Shown here in pieces: positions 32,765-39,180 of a stretch of 44,454 nt of DNA (position 1 is the stretch's first letter; each line of letters starts with the position of its first letter). The stretch is from NCBI RefSeq assembly GCF_037997115.1, contig NZ_CP150484.1, forward strand, positions 6,395,252 to 6,439,705. The letters are read 5' to 3'. Below the pieces are notes generated by a model. The model saw only the letters and a list, made by a program, of their open reading frames with translations. It searched no databases and was not told where the DNA came from. Origin of the DNA: Amycolatopsis coloradensis. GTDB lineage: Bacteria; Actinomycetota; Actinomycetes; Mycobacteriales; Pseudonocardiaceae. The position numbers and the translations under genes are program-made.

Positions 32765-33130
32765 TCACACCTCTTCCGTGTGCCGGGCGGCGAACTTCGC
32801 CGTCATGTCGGAGTCCCACCAGATCGCGTACATCTCGAAGTCCTCCGCACCGTCGTTGAGGATGCGGTGCTCGGTGCCGGGCTGGTGGAACTCGATGTCG
32901 CCGGGCCTGAAGGCGCGGCGCTCTCCCCCGGACTCGACGACCGCCTCGCCGCTGACGGCGATGAAGATCTCGTACTCGTGGTGGGAATGCGCACCCGTCG
33001 CGCCGTGCGCCGGCACCGTCACCCAGGCGCCTTCGAACGGCGCGTTCAGCGCCGCCCACGGCAGGAGCCGCTGGCCGTAGGCGCCGTTCTCGAAGACCAT
33101 CTTTTCCCGCTCGAGCGGACGGATCTCCAT
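32765..33130 (-). CDS. Zinc-type cupin, probable hydrazine synthetase component
   Basis: A 121-residue single cupin. Motif 1 is HSHHEYE (His48, His50, Glu54) and motif 2 is PGTEHRILN (His88), giving a complete three-His-one-Glu metal site. In hydrazine synthetases such a cupin rearranges the O-aminoacyl N6-hydroxylysine ester to form the N-N bond. Here it is encoded separately rather than fused to the MetRS-like part. ATG at 33130 has GAAGGAAG about 9 bp upstream. It sits between the lysine N-hydroxylase (23 bp gap) and the MetRS-like gene, so all three N-N-forming proteins are adjacent. Confidence 0.9.
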   Translation of the reverse strand: MEIRPLEREKMVFENGAYGQRLLPWAALNAPFEGAWVTVPAHGATGAHSHHEYEIFIAVSGEAVVESGGERRAFRPGDIEFHQPGTEHRILNDGAEDFEMYAIWWDSDMTAKFAARHTEEV

Positions 33131-33153
33131 GACTTTCTCTTCCTTCTCGTGGA

Positions 33154-34467
33154 TCAGCGGGTGGCGACGATGGGGGCGGTTTCCGAAGTCGGCTGCGGTG
33201 GCACCGAAGGGTTTTCGCCGCGGTGGGCGAGGATGTCCTGCAGGATGTCGTTGGCCCGCGGGGCGAGGACGCTCAGCAGCGAGTCCGCGATGCCGTGCGT
33301 GGCCTCGTTGACGCCCTGGAGGTACACGGCCGCCGTGGCGGGCTGGTCGATCTCCAGCCGGTAGTCGCGGGTCACCTTGATCTCCGACAGGCCGATCGAC
33401 TTCGCGATCTCCTGGACCATCCTCGGCATCTCCGGGGAGAAACCGGTGCCCAGCAGCAAGAGATCGGTCCGCAGTTCCTGGATCTCGCCGGTGCGCCGGT
33501 CGGTCAGCTCCAGCACGATCTCGTCGCCCTCGTCACGGGCGTCGGTGATGTCGTTCATCGTGATCATCTTGAGCCGGGAACGGCCGGAAAGACGGTCCAG
33601 GTATACGGAGCGGTAGAGCGCGTCCATCGTGCCCGGCGCCAGCCCGGAGTAGTTCGTGTGGTGCATCTCCTTGAGCATCTGCTCGCGTGCTTCCGGCCGT
33701 GCCTCGAAGAACTTGTCCACATGGGACGGGAAGAACAGCTCGTTGTTGAACTTGCTGCTCTCGTAGTAGTTCAGGCCGATCGAACGCATCACCATGGTCG
33801 GCTTGCATTCGGGCAGGTCGGCCTGCACCGAGCTGAACAGCTCCGCCGCGCTCTGCCCGGCGCCGATCACCGCGACGCGGTACGGGAGGTCCTTGCGCAG
33901 CTTCGCGATCCTCGGCAGGTACTGCGTGCTGTGGATGACGCGATCCTGGTTCACCGTCCGGAGCAGGTCGGGGATCCGCGCGTCCCGGCCGGCGCCGACC
34001 ACCAGGTACCGGCTGCGGATGACCTCGCCGTCGGCGACGTGGGTGTCCCAGCCGGTGAGTGTGCCGTCCGTCCACACAGGAGTGATCTCGCGGCATTCCC
34101 GGCCGCGTTGCAGGTTCACCAGGGAAAGCGAGTCCGCCGTCCACTTGAGATAGTCGGCGAGCTCGACCCGGTACGGGACGAAACTGCCCATGTTCACGAA
34201 TTCGTTGAGCCTGTTCGTGGCGTGCAGGTAGTTCAGGAACGAGAAGCGGCTGCGCGGGTTGCGCAAGGTCACCAGGTCCTTCAGGAACGAGACCTGCGAC
34301 AGCGCCTCCGGCAGGAGCATGCCCCGCTGCCAGGAGACCTCCTCGTCCCGTTCGAGCAGGACCGATTCGCGGGCCAGTCCGGGCGCGAGCTCTTCCAGTG
34401 CCACTGCGAGCGCCAGGTTGGACGGTCCTGCTCCGACTGCGAGCAGCTCGACATCACGGTTCGCCAT
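33154..34467 (-). CDS. L-lysine N6-hydroxylase (FAD/NADPH N-monooxygenase)
   Basis: A 437-residue member of the lysine/ornithine N-monooxygenase family. The FAD motif is VGAGPSNLAL (11-20), the NADPH motif is VIGAGQSAAEL (200-210) and the late TDLLLLGTGF completes the fold. It should form the N-hydroxylated amine (Lys N6-OH is expected from the context; ornithine is the alternative). Its neighbours are the cupin and MetRS-like genes rather than siderophore synthetases or a KtzT-type piperazate synthase, which favours a hydrazine pathway. ATG at 34467 has GGAG seven bases upstream. Confidence 0.93.
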   Translation of the reverse strand: MANRDVELLAVGAGPSNLALAVALEELAPGLARESVLLERDEEVSWQRGMLLPEALSQVSFLKDLVTLRNPRSRFSFLNYLHATNRLNEFVNMGSFVPYRVELADYLKWTADSLSLVNLQRGRECREITPVWTDGTLTGWDTHVADGEVIRSRYLVVGAGRDARIPDLLRTVNQDRVIHSTQYLPRIAKLRKDLPYRVAVIGAGQSAAELFSSVQADLPECKPTMVMRSIGLNYYESSKFNNELFFPSHVDKFFEARPEAREQMLKEMHHTNYSGLAPGTMDALYRSVYLDRLSGRSRLKMITMNDITDARDEGDEIVLELTDRRTGEIQELRTDLLLLGTGFSPEMPRMVQEIAKSIGLSEIKVTRDYRLEIDQPATAAVYLQGVNEATHGIADSLLSVLAPRANDILQDILAHRGENPSVPPQPTSETAPIVATR

Positions 34468-34526
34468 TTGTTTGCTCCGCCATCGTTGAGAGTGCTGGGA
34501 AGGTGTGCTGCGGTGCCGGTGCGCGG

Positions 34527-35783
34527 TCAGGCGCCGGCGGCCACCGAGGGCAACAAGGGGTGCGCGGTCAGCCGGACCTGGGCCATCGCCTTGTCCAGCA
34601 CCGCTTCGCAGTCTTCGGGGTCGGTGCCCGCGCAGATCACGTACGCGTGCCGCGAGATGAACTCGGCCGGCGGCAGCCGCAGACGCGCACCCGGCTCGAC
34701 GAGTACGTCGGCGGCGAGGATTCCGTTGTCACGCAGGGAATCCGGGACGGACACGGACTCGACGACGCAATCCTGTTTCGGGTAGCCGAACCGCACGCCG
34801 ACCCATCGGGGTTCGGCCTCGTGCGGGAGGTGCGGACGCATGCCGAGTGCGACGTCGACCGCGGCCGCGCCCGGGTCGACCCCGGTCGCGAACTTGGCGA
34901 GCAACGGGATCAGGTCCCCGCCGAGCCTGCCGTTGATCTCCACGATCACCGGTCCGCGTCCGGTGAGCTTGAGCTCGGTATGCGTGATGCCGTACCGGAA
35001 GTCGATCGCGCTGTGCGCGCGGGCCAGCGTCGAGCGCAGGGCCGGGTCGGCGAGCAGTGCGTCCGCGGAGCTGACCAGGTGGCCGAGCTCCTCGAAGTAC
35101 GGGTGCATGCCGACCGTCTTGTGGGCCACGAACATCGGTGTGTACTCACCGTCCACGACGGCGCCGTCCACACTGATCTCCGGACCGCTCAGGTACTCCT
35201 CGACCAGCGCCCCACCCTTGTAGGCGGGAGAGCCGCCGAAGCTGGCGTCCTCCGCGGTCCGGAACGCCTTCCGCACCGCCTCGGCATCTTCCGCGAGGCT
35301 GACGCCGATGCTCGCCCCGCCCCCGCGCGGCTTGACGACGACCGGATAACCGATCCGTTCGGCCACGCGGACGGCTTGGTCGTCGTCGTGCACGAACCCG
35401 AAATCGGGCTGCGCGACGCCGGCCGCGGTGAGCGTCCGGCGGCTGAACCACTTGTCACGGCAGCCTTCGATCGCGGAGATCCCGGCACCCGGCACCCCGA
35501 GTTCGTCCGCGACATGCGCCGCCGCGACGATCAGCGCCTCGTCCCAGGACACCACGCCGAGCACCGGCGTCGTGGCGTGGAGCGCACGGGCCGCGGCCAG
35601 CACGGCGTCCTGGTCCTGCGTGTCCAGCACCGTGGCGCCGGTGATGTAGCGCTCCTGCCACGTCGGCTCGGTCCCGGTGAACAGCCACAAGGGATGCCGA
35701 TGCCCGGCCGACGCCAACAGGTACTCCCGGTACGGCCGCATCCCGCAGCCGATCACCAGGACAACACCCTCCGCTGAGCTCAT
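34527..35783 (-). CDS. ATP-grasp carboxylate-amine ligase (3 of 3)
   Basis: A 418-residue ATP-grasp ligase. The N-terminal domain starts VVLVIGCGMRPYREYLL. ATP-binding segments are YPVVVKPRGGGASIGVSLAE (near 150) and ALVEEYLSGPEISVDG (near 190). The catalytic PVIVEINGRLGGDLIP (near 285) has the full ExNxR. A C-terminal domain of about 110 residues follows. It resembles BacD- and DdaF-type dipeptide or amide ligases. It is the first gene of the long operon, with the bipartite motif 55 bp upstream and a strong GGGGAGAGGGA site before ATG 35783. A 59-bp gap separates it from the lysine hydroxylase. Confidence 0.88.
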   Translation of the reverse strand: MSSAEGVVLVIGCGMRPYREYLLASAGHRHPLWLFTGTEPTWQERYITGATVLDTQDQDAVLAAARALHATTPVLGVVSWDEALIVAAAHVADELGVPGAGISAIEGCRDKWFSRRTLTAAGVAQPDFGFVHDDDQAVRVAERIGYPVVVKPRGGGASIGVSLAEDAEAVRKAFRTAEDASFGGSPAYKGGALVEEYLSGPEISVDGAVVDGEYTPMFVAHKTVGMHPYFEELGHLVSSADALLADPALRSTLARAHSAIDFRYGITHTELKLTGRGPVIVEINGRLGGDLIPLLAKFATGVDPGAAAVDVALGMRPHLPHEAEPRWVGVRFGYPKQDCVVESVSVPDSLRDNGILAADVLVEPGARLRLPPAEFISRHAYVICAGTDPEDCEAVLDKAMAQVRLTAHPLLPSVAAGA

Positions 35784-35838
35784 TCCCTCTCCCCACCAGC
35801 CCGTCGCTCCGTCGCGGGCTACTACATCCCGGGGGCGG

Positions 35839-35875
35839 GTTGACCGGAACCCTTGATTCGGGAAGAACAATCAAC
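35839..35875 (-). promoter_or_regulatory. Bipartite motif upstream of the long biosynthetic operon
   Basis: GTTGACCGGAA (35839-35849) and GAACAATCAAC (35865-35875) on the plus strand, 15 bp apart, repeat the element at 19476-19511. The right block extends to GGGA-AGAACAATCAAC, with one extra A compared with the first copy. It lies 55 bp upstream of the ATP-grasp start. Two copies at matched positions before two operons, with a regulator gene between them, support a shared operator. Confidence 0.74.
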
Positions 35876-35887
35876 GAGGGCGTGGCT

Positions 35888-36373
35888 TCACAGGGCCGCT
35901 TCGTACGCGGCGGCGAGGCGCTGCAGCACGCCGGGGCCGTCCTTCTCCGGCGCCGGCTCGCCGAGGTGGACGACCCGAAGTTCGGCCATGAACTCCGACC
36001 ACAGTTCCGGCCCGCCCGCGGCGAGCAGTTCGGCCCGCACCCGCAGGTGCTCGGTCGTCGGACGATGCTCGATACCCCAGGCCCCGAGGTGCGCGAACAC
36101 GGGTACCAGCTGGATCGACGCCTCGGTCAGGCTGTACGCGGCCCGTTTGCCGGGCCCGGCGTCTTCGCGGGTCAGCAGGCCGGCCTTGACCAGCCGCTTC
36201 AACCGGTCCGCCAGGATGTTGGACGCGATCCCCTCTTCGGATCCGGCGAGCAGCTCCCGGAAGTAACGCCGGGTGCCGAACATGATGTCCCTCAGCACGA
36301 GCAGGCTCCAGCTGTCGCCGAACGCCTCGACCGCGGCGTTGATCGGGCAGCCGGAACGGGCGGGTTCCGCCAT
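35888..36373 (-). CDS. HxlR-family winged-helix regulator
   Basis: A 161-residue regulator with the HxlR signature: an N-terminal Cys (SGCPINAAVEAFGDSWSLLV), FRELLAGSEEGIASNILADRLKRLVKAGLL as the winged helix, and a longer C-terminal helical tail. Cys in this position can sense oxidants or electrophiles in some family members. It ends 12 bp before the bipartite motif and is divergent from the DHFR-like gene, its probable target. It probably marks the outer edge of the cluster rather than controlling it. Confidence 0.87.
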   Translation of the reverse strand: MAEPARSGCPINAAVEAFGDSWSLLVLRDIMFGTRRYFRELLAGSEEGIASNILADRLKRLVKAGLLTREDAGPGKRAAYSLTEASIQLVPVFAHLGAWGIEHRPTTEHLRVRAELLAAGGPELWSEFMAELRVVHLGEPAPEKDGPGVLQRLAAAYEAAL

Positions 36374-36464
36374 CCCTTCACCTCCACCAGAAGTGGTTGC
36401 AATCTACCATCGCTCACTTTATCGTGGACCGCTGATTGCAGAACGCAAGCACCAGGGGGCCAGG
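36374..36464. promoter_or_regulatory. Divergent promoter region, HxlR / DHFR-like genes
   Basis: The 91-bp divergent gap is AT-richer than its surroundings. It contains TTGCAAT (36397-36403) and ATTGCA (36435-36440), an inverted pair about 32 bp apart that could be an HxlR-type operator. No firm promoter boxes can be called. Confidence 0.5.
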
Positions 36465-37031
36465 ATGCTCGAACCACAGACCGCGGACGGGAAAGTGCTG
36501 TGGCACTTCACGATGTCCCTCGACGGCTTCGTCGCGGACCCTGGCCACGGCATGGACTGGATGACCGGCGTCACTTCCCGGCCGGGCCTGATCGACGAAT
36601 ACGCCACGACCACCGGCGCCGTACTCGGCGGACGTGATGGCTGGGACGCCTACCCCGACCCGAGCGGTATCTACGGCGGCGCCTGGAAAGGGCCACTGTT
36701 CGTCCTGACCCACCACCCCGAAGACGCCACGCCCACGGACGGGGTGACGTTCCTGAACTGCGGCGCGGACGAAGCCGTCCGGATCGGGCTGGAGGCGGCG
36801 AACGGGAAGAACCTCGAGGTGTTCTCGCCGGACATCGGCCGCCAGTTGCTCGCGCTCGGGTTGATCGACGAGATCGATCTGCACATCGCGCCGGTCCTGC
36901 TCGGCGACGGCATCCGGCTGTACGACAACCCCGGTGGGACACCGATCCACCTCCGCGGACTCGGCCGGGAAGACCCGCGAGGCGTGCTCGACGTCCGGTT
37001 CCGGCCTGCTGATCGCGCGCCCCGGTCGTGA
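36465..37031 (+). CDS. Dihydrofolate-reductase-family protein (RibD C-terminal-like)
   Basis: A 188-residue protein of the DHFR/RibD-C fold. It has an N-terminal FTMSLDGFVAD, GAVLGGRDGWD near residue 55, PLFVLTHHP and a C-terminal IDLHIAPVLLGDGIRLYD. Such small proteins are NADPH-dependent reductases of unknown substrate, common in actinomycetes and often next to a MarR- or HxlR-type regulator, as here. ATG at 36465 has a GGGGG stretch about 8 bp upstream. Confidence 0.85.
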   Translation: MLEPQTADGKVLWHFTMSLDGFVADPGHGMDWMTGVTSRPGLIDEYATTTGAVLGGRDGWDAYPDPSGIYGGAWKGPLFVLTHHPEDATPTDGVTFLNCGADEAVRIGLEAANGKNLEVFSPDIGRQLLALGLIDEIDLHIAPVLLGDGIRLYDNPGGTPIHLRGLGREDPRGVLDVRFRPADRAPRS

Positions 37032-37049
37032 GTGATCGCATGACTGGCC

Positions 37050-37132
37050 GGACGACACGCGGCGGCACCCTGGCCACGCGCGTGTCGTCCATCCCGTCAC
37101 GCGTGTCGTCCACCGGATCACGCGTGTCGTCC
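37050..37132. repeat. 21-bp-period repeat element with central inversion (second copy)
   Basis: GGACGAC at 37050 is followed 34 bp later by GTCGTCC at 37084, then 37105 and 37126 (21-bp steps). The plan and the 34-bp centre are the same as at 11592-11745, with one fewer complete set on the left. The centre sequence (GGACGACACGCG, then CACGCGCGTGTCGTCC) is recognisably homologous to the first copy. The element occupies the gap between the DHFR-like gene and the convergent VOC gene. Confidence 0.83.
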
Positions 37133-37203
37133 GGTCAAGCACACGAAACCGCCGGCATCGGCGCTGACCTCGTGACCACCGACGCGAGCAGGGCTGGACG
37201 TCC

Positions 37204-37611
37204 CTAGGACAGAATGATGTTCACCATCCACGAGATGCCGAACCTGTCGACGCAGGCACCGAATTCGTCGCCCCACATCTGCTTTTCGAGAGGAACCGAA
37301 ACGGTGCCGTCGGCGGAGAGCTTCTCCCAGTATCCGCGCAATTCCTCGCCGTCGTCGCCACTGAGGCTGATCGACACATTGGTGCCCGGATTGTGCTCCA
37401 TTCCCGGCGGCGTGTCCGACGCCATGATCGTGTAGCCACTCGGGGAATCGAGCTGGCTGTGCATGATCTGGTCCTCCGCCGGCGTTCCGGCCATACCGGA
37501 CTCACCGAACGTATTCAGCGTCAGTTCTCCGCCGAACACCGACTTGTAGAACTCCATGGCCTGCCGGGCGTCGCCGGCGAAGCTGAGGTAGGGATTGAGA
37601 CGGGAAGCCAC
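37204..37611 (-). CDS. VOC-superfamily protein (PhnB-like)
   Basis: A 135-residue glyoxalase/bleomycin-resistance-fold protein of the PhnB-like group: NPYLSFAGDARQAMEFYKSVFGGEL, IMHSQL, and a C-terminal WGDEFGACVDRFGISWMVN. The metal site is likely incomplete, as in many PhnB-like members. Function is unknown. GTG at 37611 (VASRLNPYLSF) has AAGGAG 7 bp upstream; the frame stays open further but only antisense to the GNAT gene. It is convergent with the DHFR-like gene. Confidence 0.86.
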   Translation of the reverse strand: MASRLNPYLSFAGDARQAMEFYKSVFGGELTLNTFGESGMAGTPAEDQIMHSQLDSPSGYTIMASDTPPGMEHNPGTNVSISLSGDDGEELRGYWEKLSADGTVSVPLEKQMWGDEFGACVDRFGISWMVNIILS

Positions 37612-37773
37612 TGGAACGCTCCTTCCGGTCGGGTCACGAGCATCCTGGCAGACCCCCTCCCGGTGCGACAACGGCTGGACTACGGCCGGGCGAATTCCTT
37701 CGCACAACGAAAATTCAACCCCGGCCACCGAAGGCGGTGAGCGATTTCCCGAATGCCGCTTCAGGGTCCACGT

Positions 37774-38463
37774 ATGCCCGCGTTCCGGATCCACCCCGCC
37801 ACGGCCGACCGGTTCGGCGACGTCGCGACGATCCTCGATCCGAACGGGAACGACCGCGCCTGCTGGTGTCTCGCCTACCGCGCGAAACCCGCGGACTACA
37901 GCCGGTTGCGCGGAGACGAACGCGCCGAGCACGTCCGAGGCCTGTGCGCGGCGGATCCCGCGCCCGGCGTGCTCGCCTACGACGGCACCACCCCGGTCGG
38001 CCGGTGTGGCGTCGGGCCGCGCGCGCACCTGCACCGTATGACGCGTTCCCGCACGATGCCGCCGATCGATGACGCTCCGGCGTGGACGGTCGTCTGTTTC
38101 GTCGTCCGGTCCGGCCATCGCCGCAAGGGCGTGGCGCACGCGCTGCTGGACGGCGCGGTCTCCTACGCCCGGGCGCACGGCGCACCCGTCATCGAGGGCT
38201 ATCCCGTCGATCCCGGCGAGGGGCGGATCAACTCGTCCGCGGCACACATCGGGACCATCGGGCTGTTCGCCGCCGCGGGGTTCGAGCTCGTCGCGCCCGA
38301 CACCGTCCGGACGTGTCGCGAAAGCCACTTTCGCAACCCCTCCCAGGGCGCGTCGCGACCGCCGCGCCCCGAACTAGCCCGAAGGGCCCTTCGCCGCGTC
38401 AGATGCGGCGAAGGGCGCCTCCAGCCCACCCAGCCGCATCGAAAACCGAGAGCTACCGATTGA
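37774..38463 (+). CDS. GNAT acetyltransferase with repeat-derived C-terminus
   Basis: A 229-residue GNAT-fold N-acetyltransferase. The acetyl-CoA site is WTVVCFVVRSGHRRKGVAHALL (near 110), and the C-terminal GLFAAAGFELVAP is the usual final strand. After residue ~182 the frame runs through a GCGAAAGTGGCTTTCGC repeat copy and then a 12-bp-arm hairpin, so the last ~45 residues (SHFRNPSQGASRPPRPEL onward) look like intergenic repeat read as protein. The original end was probably replaced by repeat insertion. ATG 37774 has CAGGG upstream; ATG 37753 is possible. The substrate is unknown. Confidence 0.78.
   Translation: MPAFRIHPATADRFGDVATILDPNGNDRACWCLAYRAKPADYSRLRGDERAEHVRGLCAADPAPGVLAYDGTTPVGRCGVGPRAHLHRMTRSRTMPPIDDAPAWTVVCFVVRSGHRRKGVAHALLDGAVSYARAHGAPVIEGYPVDPGEGRINSSAAHIGTIGLFAAAGFELVAPDTVRTCRESHFRNPSQGASRPPRPELARRALRRVRCGEGRLQPTQPHRKPRATD
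38318..38334. repeat. GCGAAAGTGGCTTTCGC-family repeat inside a coding frame
   Basis: GCGAAAGCCACTTTCGC (38318-38334) is the family repeat in inverted orientation. It lies within the 3' part of the GNAT reading frame, not in a gap as elsewhere. Confidence 0.78.
38386..38416 (+). terminator. Hairpin at the end of the GNAT gene
   Basis: Arms GCCCTTCGCCGC (38386-38397) and GCGGCGAAGGGC (38405-38416) are perfectly complementary around a 7-base loop. The hairpin lies inside the last part of the open GNAT frame. That suggests the transcript, and probably the ancestral coding region, ended before it. Confidence 0.7.
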
Positions 38464-38494
38464 CTTTCGATAGATAACGCACGAAACTCGATGC

Positions 38495-38974
38495 ATGATC
38501 ACAGGGCAACGGGCGGTCGCGCCCCTCCGAGTGTTCCTCGTGCTGCTGTTCGGGGTCCTCGTCCTCTTCCAGACCATGTCCCTGCCGGGGCAGTTCGCGC
38601 ACATGGCACGGCAGGACCCCGAAATGGCGTACCTGCGCTGGCCCGCGACGGCGGTCTCCGTCTTCTGGGTGCTGTGCGTCCAGGTCGTGGTCGTCGCCAC
38701 CTGGCACCTGCTCACGCTGGTCAAGAAAGACCGGATCTTCACCGAAGCGTCCCTGAGATGGGTGGACGCCATCGTCTGGGCCATCCTCGCCGGTTGGGTG
38801 GCGCTGGCGGGCGTGTTCCTCTACGTCGGCTTCAACGCCGAAGACCCGGGCCTGCCGCTGCTGTTGTTCCTCGCGTTGATCGGCGTCGCCGTGCTGGGCC
38901 TGCTCATGGTCGTGATGCGCACGCTGCTACGGCAAGCCACCACCCTGCGGTCCGACCTGGAACAGGTGATCTGA
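38495..38974 (+). CDS. DUF2975-family membrane protein
   Basis: A 159-residue four-span membrane protein of the DUF2975 type: FLVLLFGVLVLFQTM, VFWVLCVQVVVVATWHLLTLV, AIVWAILAGWVALAGVFLYV and LFLALIGVAVLGLLMVVM. The stretch LLTLVKKDRIFTEASLRWVD between spans 2 and 3 is characteristic. Such genes are nearly always paired with a small YozG-type XRE regulator, as here (stop and start overlap as TGATG). Function is unknown. Confidence 0.87.
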   Translation: MITGQRAVAPLRVFLVLLFGVLVLFQTMSLPGQFAHMARQDPEMAYLRWPATAVSVFWVLCVQVVVVATWHLLTLVKKDRIFTEASLRWVDAIVWAILAGWVALAGVFLYVGFNAEDPGLPLLLFLALIGVAVLGLLMVVMRTLLRQATTLRSDLEQVI

Positions 38975-39180
38975 TGCCGATCGTCGTCCGTATCGACGTC
39001 GAGCTGGCCAAGCGCAAGATGAGTGTCGGCGAATTCGCCGAACTCGTCGGGCTCACCCCGGCGAACGTGGCGGTGCTGAAGAACGGCCGCGCCAAGGCCG
39101 TCCGGTTCAGCACCCTCGAAGCGATGTGCCGGGTGCTCGAATGCCAGCCCGGCGACCTGCTCGAATGGGTCGAGGACTAG
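38974..39180 (+). CDS. Small XRE/YozG-type HTH regulator
   Basis: A 68-residue single helix-turn-helix protein (MPIVVRIDVELAKRKMSVGEFAELVGLTPANVAVLKNG, starting at residue 1) of the Cro/CI-like YozG group, partner of DUF2975 proteins. Its ATG overlaps the membrane protein stop by one base. It probably controls its own operon. Its TAG stop lies in the CTAG shared with the convergent P450 stop. Confidence 0.88.
   Translation: MPIVVRIDVELAKRKMSVGEFAELVGLTPANVAVLKNGRAKAVRFSTLEAMCRVLECQPGDLLEWVED

Noticed and set aside
33154..34467. Hydroxamate siderophore or piperazate pathway hydroxylase
   Set aside because: No NIS synthetase, NRPS, acyltransferase or KtzT-like heme protein is nearby; the adjacent cupin and MetRS-like genes point to hydrazine synthesis.
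12002..35783. Negamycin, azaserine, triacsin, formycin or pyrazofurin cluster
   Set aside because: Hallmark genes of those pathways that I know (lysine aminomutase, carrier-protein/PKS parts, or a C-glycoside synthase) are absent, and the glutamate mutase, leaderless binding protein and AsnRS-like gene are not expected in them.
12002..35783. NRPS or PKS modules in the cluster
   Set aside because: No adenylation, ketosynthase, condensation or carrier domains were seen in any frame of the region.
37774..38463. GNAT gene as a pseudogene
   Set aside because: The catalytic fold up to its last strand is intact and in frame; only the tail is repeat-derived, so activity may be retained.
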